From contig OZ020487.1 in assembly GCA_963971405.1 (NCBI GenBank), positions 26,335,371-26,399,370 on the forward strand: DNA of 64,000 nt, in the 5' to 3' direction. Origin of the DNA: Psococerastis gibbosa. Its lineage: Eukaryota > Arthropoda > Insecta > Psocodea > Psocidae. Both the position numbers and the translations under genes were made by a program. The notes beneath the pieces are model-generated. The model had not been told where the DNA came from. It did not search any database and worked only from the letters and a program-made list of their open reading frames with translations. Of this stretch, positions 1-9,550 are shown piece after piece. The number at the start of each line of letters is the position of its first letter. The first letter of the stretch is position 1.

Positions 1-281
1 TTCCATAGAGATAAGAATGGAGAACAAACAGCTGCTATGGTTCGGCCACGTCCAAGGGATGGACGAGAACAGGACATCCCGGAGGTTGGCGGAAGCAAGG
101 CCACAAGGAAGAAGACCCATCGAGGAAAGGATTGAACAACTCGCCGGAGCAAGAGGGGATACAATGGCCGAGCTGAAGGCGTTAGTGTCCGACCGGGGCG
201 ACTTCAGGAAATGGGTTTGGGGCGAACCCCCCCCCCCCGCTGCGCATGCGGCATTTAGAGGGAAGAAGAAGAAGAAGAAAT
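1..281 (+). mobile_element. 3' end of a non-LTR retrotransposon (RTE-like tail)
   Basis: A reading frame from 17 to about 280 carries the motif WFGHVQGMDENRTSRRL followed by QGRRPIEER. This is the usual C-terminal end of RT polyproteins in arthropod RTE-type and related LINEs, downstream of the RT domain. The frame runs into a C-run at 227-238 and then a GAAGAAGAAG tail at 264-280, a common 3' terminus for these elements. The 5' part lies outside the window. It is a fossil; no intact enzyme is encoded here. Confidence 0.75.
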
Positions 282-1158
282 GTATTTGCTGAGTTCATTT
301 CAATCCTACCAGTAGCAGTTGGTATGTTTACCGTTTGCAGGTTTGCACATAGAAAGATTTCTGGAAGTTGGTAAGAACGGCCCTACTGTATTTATACTAC
401 GAGTATAAAGGAAAGAAATTTTTCTAAGACTTTGGTAAACATAGCGAAGACAAAGTGGCAGCACAAAGCTTAGGAGCTTGGAAGGGAATTATCTGCAACG
501 TACTTGTAATTCAAAATCAATGGGAAGGAAAATTTCACAATTTTGTTGCACTTCCTTTGCAAAGTTACAAACCAAAACAGGAGTCTTCTCATTTCATTTA
601 ACAAGAGCTTTGGAAGAAACTTTTTTAGCCGAAGGGTTTTTTTTAATTAATTGCTGTAAAGAAATTCTTGTGCTGGAAATGCTTTTGGGAAACGTGAAGG
701 GATTTTTTCAATAAAAATCATTCGCCGTACTTAATGGTTGGTCAATACCATTCCTTTCTACCTAGAAATTTTGGAAATGATTTCAGACGGAAGTTTTCGA
801 AGTAAACTAAAATTTCAAAATTGGAATAAAAAATTGTATAATGTGATAATATAACGTGCGAGAACGTGATAGGGCGTAGAATTGTTTTGACAGGACCGCT
901 GGCGGAAGGGAGGGAAGGGGGGGGGGGTGGCAGGAGCCTACAGAACTACCGAAATCATCCTGTTTGCATAGCACGGGGTATCATGCTAAAACTTACTTCC
1001 AGGGGTAACATTTCAACAAAATATTGTTTGACTTGAAGTGGTAAGTATACAAAAATTCCTTCATGCAAGCGCAGACCCCGATTCACGGTGGTTTCTTTTT
1101 ACCTTGTAAATAATACCATACTGCAGAACACATGTCGCACTAGCGCCGACTACTTTTT
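282..1158. other. Unassigned AT-rich stretch
   Basis: No gene or recognisable repeat boundary was seen. A 78-codon open frame at 478-714 has no recognisable motif. A G-run lies at about 917-926. Confidence 0.5.
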
Positions 1159-2078
1159 GCTTTCCAATTTATACATAGTATAAGGAAGGTCGAAATTTTC
1201 GATTCCGAGATTTCAACAGATTTACACGTTCTGAGGTCCCAGGAACCTAAAAAAGTAGTTTTTACGAAATGTCTGTCTGTCGCTCTGTCTGTCTGTCTGT
1301 ATGTCTGTCTGTCTGTCTGTATGTCTGTCTGTATGTCTGTCTGTATGTCTATCTGTCTGTATGTCTGTCTGTTCATCGATTTTCGGGCAAACTACCCGAC
1401 CGATTTTGATGAAATTTTACATTTAGGTTCATAAAAATCATACCTCGAGATACTTTTTTTGTTTTTGACTATCTCAATTTGGGGGGGGGGTTTATTTTAA
1501 AAAAAACTCCAAAAAAACTTCTAAAAACATTATTTCTCAAAAACGGCTGCAACGATTTCTTTTAAATTCACATATATTGTAGTCGTTATTAATGTTAACA
1601 AAATGCGGGGGTCGCTTGCCCCTTGATAGTTTTCTTCTAGGGGTAAAAAATAAAAATAACTAAATTTTAATTAAAAATGACTAAAAAATAATTTTTCTGC
1701 GGAACCTTTCTATCAATGATTTTTACCTTCAGGTATGTTTTTTGTGTTCAATAGGGTAACAAAAACGGACAGGTTGCATTCCCAAAAAAATATTTTCTTC
1801 TGTGCAAAAAATTAATTTTTGAGAAATTATGGAAAATTCACGCTCCAATACATTACGCGCCATGTGTCATTGTTACTACTGTTACAATGTATTGGTCTGC
1901 TCGTTCCAGAATATGCCATTAAGTTTTAAGGGGTTTTAATTTATTGAGGTGGACCCCCCCTCCCCTCGAGGGATCTGAAATTTAACCATAGGGAAATTAT
2001 TTCCTATGAAATTACACATGTCTATATCTGCTAATTTATAAATTGGAAAGCATGTTCGAGTAAACTCGGACCGGTTCT
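1159..2078. mobile_element. Dispersed element with GCTTTCCAATTTAT termini and internal GTCT microsatellite
   Basis: The stretch begins with GCTTTCCAATTTATA at 1159 and ends with the inverted copy TATAAATTGGAAAGC at 2037-2051, followed by CATGTTCGAGTAAACTCGG and then ACCGGTTCTT. The same end sequence recurs at 45187-45310 and 47730-48427 in the other orientation, and a short fragment lies at 15126-15262. All long copies hold a phrase ACCCGACCGATTTTGATGAA beside a TGTC/GACA repeat. No coding capacity is visible. I infer a non-autonomous transposable element; superfamily and target duplication were not determined. Confidence 0.6.
1269..1373. repeat. (GTCT/GTAT)n microsatellite
   Basis: Imperfect tandem TGTC units interrupted by TGTA occupy roughly 105 bp inside the dispersed element at 1159-2078. 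Read on the minus strand they give a spurious QTDRQTYRQ-type open frame. Confidence 0.95.
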
Positions 2079-3159
2079 TCCTCTATGCTACGCTAAGTAT
2101 GTAATAAAAATAAAAATTATTGCATCAGCTGGAACTCGATCATAGCATTTGAATGATAAATTTTCGTGCCAAGTTTGATCAAAATAATAATAATAATCTA
2201 CGGAAATTACAATGTTTCCTAAAATCAATATACATACATAAGTACATACTGTTCATACATTAATACATACAATACATGCATGATTTTGAATGGGGGGTGG
2301 TTTTAACCTCAGGGGGTCATGAAATCGTAAATTGTGAAGAAATTTTCCGGAAGTCAAACATTGGTCACGGTCTCAATCGGAAGATGAATCTCCCTAAAAT
2401 TGTTTTCCTTACTTTTATACCCTGGGAATAAGTTTACTTTGTATATACCCCGTGTTATGCCCGCAGCGCAGAGACGGACGAAATCCAAGTATCATAAGGC
2501 TAATAGAAAATAACATGGGGGGGGGGGGAATGGAAGAGAAATTTGGTACTATGACTCTTAATGTTATCGTAGGTAAGCGCTTTAGCCGGGTCGGCAAATC
2601 TCCACGTATTTGTCTATTTGCCTTCATTTAGATTAGGACGTAGCAAATGGGATGAGGTAGACTGGCTAAATTTAGATTTAACATTTATATTGTAAGCATA
2701 TAGTACATCCTAGCTTTACAGTCTTGCAGGAAACCCCTTAGACCTAGTTAGATGCCGGGCTTCTGCATAAACCCCTAATAATAGAAAATCGAGGCAGCTT
2801 AAATTTGACCCTAAGACAATATAGGCTAATTTTCCATGAAATTATGGAAATGCATTACTCATAATTATCTATTAAGGTACGTTTATTTTGTGTAGTTGTG
2901 CTAACTTGTCCAGCAACACGAATCATGTCAATTTGAGCATAAGTAGAGGATTTGGAGATTACTGGTTAGGCGTAGATCGTGGGTTCGAATCCCACCAAGC
3001 CCAGTTTTTTACGTTTACTTGTTGATAAATAAGAAACATGTACAGGTTTACTCGTATCGGTTCGTATATACGTGAACTAGCTCATACACACATTTTCAAA
3101 CACAGATGGATAATAATTGTTTCCAGAACTGAATTTGTGCTTGTCCGTGATGTAGCGAT
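2079..3159. other. Unassigned; contains a tRNA T-arm-like relic
   Basis: No gene was seen. At 2956-3005 there is a perfect T-arm-like hairpin, GTGGG TTCGAAT CCCAC, followed by a T-run. No matching acceptor stem or anticodon arm precedes it, so this is at most a tRNA-derived relic or SINE piece. A G-run lies at about 2517-2528. Confidence 0.45.
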
Positions 3160-4716
3160 TAGGGTTGCCAACTTGTTTTTCTCAAAATAAAGTGCATATC
3201 TGACTTTTGAGAAAGAAAATAAAGAGTACAATATTTAAAAAAAAAGAGTACTTAGTAGATTGAGTCAAAATCACACCAAAAATACAATTTAACGTTGTAG
3301 CCTATTGAAATCAGGGGGGTTCGAATTACGAGCTATTTACTATTTATAACAATATTGTTTTGAAGTTTTCGCAGAATTGTTATTTTTTGACATGACAACG
3401 TCTAATAAATCGATGTGCGCTGGCTGGAATACTAGGTGCATGTACGAAAAGGGTGACGCGTGTCAGTAACGCGGGTCAGTAACAATAATTTAAATTATAT
3501 ATATCTTCGTCTATTCTTCTTCTTTCAGGTCATGCTATATTTGTTGTGATAGGGCAAGGCGTTCGACTTTGGGATAGGAAACGTGAGGAGGTGCGCCTAA
3601 ATTTGTCACGAATTTTAATCGTAAATAGGTCTTTTTTGGCCGCGTTTTTGGGGGTGTTAATTTCAATTTGGAAACTTCAAACTACTTTAGTTCTTTTCCA
3701 CCTTTCCTACTCATTCCAGACATATATTCAGTTGTAATATTCGTTCCATAGTTCAGGCTCAGGTGAGTGTGTAAGCCATCCGTGTTTCGGCGGAAAACAG
3801 GTTCAAAGGGTACTTTTCAATTTACATGCATAGAGTAAAAAAATTCCACAACCTGCAATTTTCAACCAGAATGAATTTTTAATGTCTCATTAGAAGCAGT
3901 ATGAATAATTAAGGTTAAACTAATATAAATACATAGTTTCAAAATTACCCCTTCATTCCTTAAACACGAGTGGAACACAAAATGACGCAGTAAAGTCCAT
4001 TTCCAGAAATCCCATTTGAATGGCGTGGGCGGATTTAAAGCAATTCTTTGGACAGATGTAGAAGACCTATCTTAATTTAAATTACACCCATGTCTTAGTC
4101 TATTCTTCCTCTTTCAGGCTATGCTATATTTCTGGTGGTCAGGCAAGGGGTTTGGCTTTGGGGGTGTGAAACGTCAGGAAGTGCGAACGATTCTCAACAA
4201 AAATAGGCCTCTTTCGGCCGCGTTATCTTATTAAAAAATTCAAACTACTTAAGGGCTTTTACGGGCTCTTCCATAGTTCTTTCTCTTTCCAGTCATATAT
4301 TATTTAAGTTAATTAGTTAATTAAGTTTAATTTAATTTAGGCGTTGTCACGTTAAACTATCGTCCGTAAACCGACTTTACAACCGACTTACAGACAACCA
4401 ATTTTTTTGAATGATACTTAAAGCGTCGTCACACTGCAAATCTAAATTTATGTAAATAAATAGCTCATTTCTAATTAAATTGAAACATCATAAAAAATAT
4501 TTTGCTTTATACATGTTTTACTTACTTACTTTTACTTTTTCCGCGCCATTTCCTCATGGAGGGTCGGCGGCAGAGCTGCGGCGTTTCCAGACATTTCTGT
4601 GTTGCGCGTCCTCCCTTGTGAGCCCGGTTTCTTGCGTACTCTAAATGACTTTCAGTTTGTAGAGTACACATGCATGAAAAAGAGTACTCTGAAATAGAGT
4701 ACGGTTGGCAACCCTA
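3160..4716. mobile_element. Non-autonomous hAT-like DNA transposon, 1557 bp, perfect 8-bp target duplication
   Basis: The termini are TAGGGTTGCCAAC at 3160 and GGTTGGCAACCCTA ending at 4716. They are flanked by identical 8-bp copies of GTAGCGAT at 3152-3159 and 4717-4724. An (C/T)AGGG terminus with an 8-bp duplication is the hallmark of the hAT superfamily. No transposase is encoded; a 63-codon open frame at 3546-3737 has no recognisable motif. The interior contains two diverged direct copies of about 180 bp (around 3500-3690 and 4085-4265), each with a TTCTTC...TTTCAGG phrase followed by ATGCTATATTT. Confidence 0.85.
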
Positions 4717-4724
4717 GTAGCGAT

Positions 4725-6061
4725 GCACAGATTGTACAAGTTAATTGTGATTCAGAACAGCGCTTCGGTCAAGGTTTCCCTCATTCTTTTGTATTGTACA
4801 GGTCGATCGCCACTAGAGAGTAATTGCTATGGTACTTATAAATCAATCAAACTGCGGCAAGACAAACTGAATTAATTCGTGATTGTGTTACGATTAAGAT
4901 ACCTTACCATATTTACTGTAGGTATGAATTTGTATGGGTATAGTGTGAAACAGTATTGTATATTAAATTAAACTCGGTGTAATCTACTAATTATTAACCT
5001 AAATGACGTTTTATTAATCTCCCCAAGGAAAGTTCGCCCCCCAAGAAACCCCAATAAACCAGGAAAAAGATGGATATAACCAAATTGTTAACTAATAAAA
5101 AAACGTTTACAAAAAATAATAATAGGAAATAAACTTTGCATATCACAGTGGCTATATTTTTAATAATAATTGTCGATAAATTTGACTCTGATTAATAAAT
5201 GGCCGGAATTTACCTTTCATTAAGCCATGTAAAAGAGGTTGTTAGAAATTCGTTTTCTTCATTTCTTGTAAAGGGTGCATCGTTAAAAAATGTTGCCCCC
5301 CCCCCCCACAGCTAAACCTGAAAAGACGGTAGCCTACTATGGATTAGAAGCATAGGTATTGTACACTGTTCCTCAAATTGTGTACCATATTTATTGCCAA
5401 TTTCGCCTCATGACAAACTAAAGAAACGTTTGTGTACTCATGAAAAGAAAATACTCGTAACTCTTTTTCCGATTGTGTTTCCATTTCATTCTTAAAAAGC
5501 ATGAAAGAGCTTGCTTGGCGAATATTGAGATAAATCAATTTTGCAGGATGCAGACGGATAAAATTTACTTATTGTCATGCTCTTTTATATCAAATTCTGA
5601 TAATTCTTATACATCCTTTGAATTAAAAAAAAAAATCTACTTCGGTTATTATCTTATTATGTTGGTACTGAATAGGCTCGTGAGTTGTGACTAAAAAAAG
5701 GCTTGAGGGGCGCTAATAATACTAATTATTATTGTTATTCAGGTTTCCTGCAAGTTATAGGAATAAATAATAATAGGTATTGTTAATATAATAGTAGTAG
5801 ATATTGTTTTTATTAATGAATTTTCTTTGATAATAGCATAAGCGTAATATGTAAAGTTCAATATGCAATACGAGTACCCATACGACTTCGCGAAAACCGG
5901 TCTTAAATTAATTAATCAATGAATTTATCGTAATTAAAACTAAACAAAAGGAAACAATTACAGCAACACTTACAGTATAAAGTCTATATGTCTTCTGCCC
6001 TAGTCACAATCCATCGATTAGATTGCGGAAAATCTTGCCATTTTCGCGTCAATTCTTAGAA
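4725..6061. other. Unassigned AT-rich stretch
   Basis: No gene or clear element was recognised. A C-run lies near 5288-5300. Short open frames at 5344-5538 and 5473-5694 overlap on opposite strands and show no motif. Confidence 0.5.
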
Positions 6062-6262
6062 ATAAATATTAACTTTCTGTTCTATTGACTTTTACTAAGC
6101 CAACCTAGCGGAGTTACGGCTCTAAAGCCCTCTCTTACACTCAACAAGAAAACAAGGGACCGCCTGCTTTAGATGGTCAGAAAATGTAGCAAGTGTGGGA
6201 CTCAAACCAACAACCTTTCGGGTAAAAGTTGGAGCGTGGACCGCTACTCTACATGTCCCTGA
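6062..6262 (-). mobile_element. tRNA-derived SINE (minus strand)
   Basis: On the minus strand the copy begins with GGGACATGTAGAGTAGCGG, which contains an A-box-like segment. About 35 bases on comes a B-box-like GGTTTGAGTCCC. The body ends with a phrase complementary to AAGCCAACCTAGCGGAGTT. The same family is found at 45408-45600 (plus) and, without its tRNA head, at 41150-41312. Pol III promoter boxes plus a shared body make a SINE the natural reading. Confidence 0.65.
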
Positions 6263-6384
6263 ATTGTTCTCTGTCATGGGCCGTTCTCTTGAGTTCCAAG
6301 TAGATTCTTCATCTCATACTTAACTTGAGTTTTTCCGCGTATACCTTTAATAGTGGGTCCCCGCCATTGTTAAGGATCAAGGAG

Positions 6385-7250
6385 TCCTGGCTTGATTAGG
6401 CTCTTCTCATAGATATGGAGGTTATTAGAGGATTTCCTTCGTTTATCTTTTGGAGAACCTGTTTATTTTTTATGTGGTATGATATTCTCAGCATTCTTCT
6501 AAAGCAGTGGTTCCCCAACTGTAAGTAAGTAAGTAAGTATTTATTAATCAAAAAACGCAATACAATTAATAAATATCCAAGGGCCACACTAAGTGCACCC
6601 TGTGAAGGGGACTTGCGTCGTGGCCCTCCATTGTACCACAGCGCCCTGTCAGGGAGGCCATGGGACTTCGGAAAAATTTACGAATTTCGGGAAATAGTGT
6701 GGCCGACGACATTACAAAATTGGTAGATAAGGTCCTGCAAATATTGATTTCCGACATCATACCTATGTGAACGGTTTTTCTCGGCGCTTCTTAGATTAAT
6801 CGAAGGGCCGAAACAAACTAAAAAACCTCAACGAGGAGATGAGTATGGCTCTTTTGCAAAATATTCGTCTCAACATCATAAATTTGCCAGTGAAATGTAT
6901 TTTCCAATTTAAAATTAAAAGAGCAAGGTTTTTTATATTTATTTCAATTCTTCCTTGTAAACTGGGTAGAGCCACGGAAAATTGACTTGTTTATATGTGG
7001 GCCACGTCCTTAAAAGTTTGGGAACCACTGATCTAAAGGACCACTTTCCGAAGGGTTCCAACTTTTTCTTGTATTTTTTTTTTTCTAGATTCACCATATC
7101 TCACAGCCATTATACATTGTGCTCCGTACTAGTTAGTGTTTTAAGCAGTCTTTTCGTTATATTTATGTCGATATTGTTATACTCGAATATTATCGACTTC
7201 TTGCTAAAGGTTAATCGGTCCAGGTGGAATTTCCTCGAGATTCCTTGAGA
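6385..7250 (-). mobile_element. RTE-like LINE remnant, split by a hAT insertion
   Basis: On the minus strand the segment near 7125-7090 can be read as MYNGCEIW, resembling the LYGCETW motif of RTE-type RT C-termini. The segment at 6510-6396 reads CFRRMLRISYHIKNKQVL, the next conserved block. Between them lies the hAT copy at 6505-7030. Stops and frameshifts are frequent, so this is a decayed copy. The plus-strand relative at 40150-40665 keeps the same blocks contiguous. Confidence 0.65.
6505..7030. mobile_element. hAT-like non-autonomous transposon inserted in a LINE remnant
   Basis: The termini are CAGTGGTTCCCCAACT and AGTTTGGGAACCACTG. The flanks are TTCTAAAG (6497-6504) and ATCTAAAG (7031-7038), an 8-bp duplication with one mismatch. 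CAGTGGTTCC ends with 8-bp duplications are typical of hAT elements. The 526-bp interior has no transposase. It starts with a short (TAAG)n run at about 6523-6540. Confidence 0.8.
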
Positions 7251-8425
7251 TTTTCCATCTTGTGTTATCTTACTGCCAAAGAACGGAACATATTTTTATG
7301 CAACCTCGTCAATAGTTCGGTCTGCATGTAATAATGTTTTGAATGCCGTAGCAGTAGACCCGGTGTTGTAAATCTTTGCTGAAATTGTGTTATGAAACCC
7401 GAGTTTCCTACGGGCGGTGAATGCCAACAAGGGTTGGGGATCATGCAAAGTATAGAGAAAACGTGCTCAGTTTTAATGTTCAGGGTCACTGCGATAATAC
7501 TGGGAAAAACACAGTCATCGAGTTATAATTTTTAATTAACCAAGCTTAAAATCATTTATTTTTCCCATGTATTCCCATACTACCACTAGTAGTATTTCCC
7601 GTTTCTCTCAGGCCAGATTATATGAATCCATATACTATACAATGCACTATATTGTGCAGTACCTTAATTAAACGATCGTAATATCTGATTTCAACATAAG
7701 ACCTTATTAATTAGGACAATAATCAATTGGTGATCCAGAAAGGAGTCCCTAGCATCGGAACTACACAAAGGGGCACTGTGTAGTATAGTAGACTATGATT
7801 TCTATTGTAGTCGATTGCGAAACCATATATATCGCTAAAATTGAAATTTAGTAATTCATATGCTGCTGCTGTGGGGTTGTGAATTTTTGTAAAGCTAGCC
7901 AGCGAGATTTTGGATTTCTGTTCATTGTCGGAACGGCTTACGTGATTGAAATAAGGTTTAGATTTATGTGCCTTTGATGAAATTTCGCGTTTGCAACCCA
8001 TACCTTCACCCTATCACTTCGTGCTGAAACCCTGAGTCCTCCGCAGCATTGTTTTATTTACAGAAAATTTCCCTTTAGTTATTCACTCTAAGCAATTGAT
8101 TCTAACAGTTTTTCCTTTCTTCGTATGTACCTATATAGTCAGTAATTCGAAAACTGTTTTTGTTTTCTCTCCTTTTTGAATAACGGTTGTTCAGGTATGG
8201 TAACCGAAATCCGCAAATGCTATTTATTAGTGAGTACCTCTTTAGGATAAAAAGTTATCCATGGTTCATGGGTAGGCTTACAATAGCCTATGTATCTCCT
8301 AATTCCACGGACTCAGAATACCTCTATTTTCATCATTTAATTAAGGATATAATCGATTACTGTAAGTAAGGTACTGCGATTCTGGAAACTCTACATACTG
8401 TATACTAGAATAGTACGATGTCTGC
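7251..8425. other. Unassigned
   Basis: Nothing recognisable was seen. Open frames at 7265-7489 and 7723-8001 (minus) and 8187-8369 (plus) have no motifs and no splice context. Confidence 0.5.
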
Positions 8426-8438
8426 TTACGTCACATAG

Positions 8439-8698
8439 TAGTAGTAGTGTTCGTCGGGTTAATAACGACGTAGGCCTCATATTTGGGCCTCATATTTTGA
8501 CCCATAGGACAGTGGACCTCCTGATTATAGTGGATTCCGAACCACTTGGGAAACACAATGAAGTCACACGATTAGTTCGGAGGTGACCAGGACAAGTCCT
8601 ACCATGTTTCCCTACCGGCACTGTGCACACGACCAAGTTATCTGCAGCTTTGAACCTGCTCTGGTCCGCTGGATTCAACTAGGTTAGGCGGCCGGCGT
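8439..8698 (-). mobile_element. SINE-like retroposon with 13-bp target duplication
   Basis: This copy and the one at 23178-23421 share about 200 bp. It is flanked by identical TTACGTCACATAG at 8426-8438 and 8699-8711. Read on the minus strand it starts GCCGGCCGCCTAACCTAG and ends in a short ACTACTACTA tail. A 5' end of fixed position, a simple-repeat tail and a 13-bp duplication indicate LINE-mediated retroposition. A weak B-box-like GGTTCAAAG is present, but no tRNA could be assigned. Confidence 0.65.
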
Positions 8699-8711
8699 TT
8701 ACGTCACATAG

Positions 8712-9310
8712 ATATAGTTTTAATAGGATTTGCAGCGTAAATATTGGTCACCCCTGGATCACAACAAAATGTCTCAGTTTTAAATTTTGACTTAATTAAC
8801 TGCGCAAATTGTTAAATATTTATTTTATTTGTAAATAGTCTATTACATATACAGCGTGACATAACACAGGGTATTGTCCAGTTTTGGTGTTGCATGAATT
8901 GTACTAGTGCCTAACATTTAAGTCGCTAGTAAGTAATTGTTCTGAAATAATTACAACGAAAATATTAAATATATTATATCTTATGATATTATGAAGTAGG
9001 TACCGCATGAAACGGTCTTTTACTATTGGAATATACTAAATCTGTAATGAAATGCGTAGTAGGCTATATTAAGTAAAAAATAAAAACAGTCAGATTTTGT
9101 AGTAACCTATATTTTACGGCCCATGTTCTTTTAAGTAGTAGAGCTTTAATATTTTCGCCAAAAGCATCCAAAATCCTAGAATTATAATAGAATAATTATA
9201 ATAGGTTAGCTGGTAGAGTAGCCCTTCGGGGCCTTTTTTCATTTCATTTCATTTCATATAATTTATTTTTTGTTTTTTAATCAAACTCACATTGAAGCTT
9301 GTATTTTCAG
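8712..9310. other. Sequence upstream of the first visible CCAP-receptor exon
   Basis: AT-rich, with no recognised exon or promoter element. It ends in a branch/pyrimidine stretch and the acceptor TTTTCAG at 9304-9310, so it is intronic at least at its 3' end. A short (TTTCA)n run lies at about 9236-9256. Confidence 0.5.
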
Positions 9311-9550
9311 ACAGAAGAATTGGCGACATTGTGGTGTCTTCTAGTCACAATAATATTCGGTAATCTTTCCGTACTGATTGCTTTACTGCTGACAAAGCGG
9401 CGGAAGAGCCGAGTTAATTTTTTTATCAAGCACCTCGCTCTCACCGATCTCTCGGTGGGCCTAGTCAGCGTCCTTACTGAGCTTGTCTGGAAAATTACTT
9501 TAGAATGGACAGCTGGTAATCCAGCCTGTAAACTTGTTAGGTATTCACAG
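9311..9550 (+). CDS. CCAP receptor-like exon a (TM1-TM2)
   Basis: Phase 0 at both ends, acceptor TTTTCAG and donor GTAAGT. It begins [18 protein letters not shown] (TM1), continues [19 protein letters not shown] (TM2) and ends with the TM3 disulfide cysteine in [11 protein letters not shown]. Confidence 0.9.

Noticed and set aside
1140-1376. Minus-strand ORF rich in QTDRQTYRQ
   Set aside because: It is only the translation of the GTCT microsatellite.
2937-3005. Possible tRNA gene
   Set aside because: Only the T-arm is convincing; no acceptor stem partner or anticodon arm of proper spacing.
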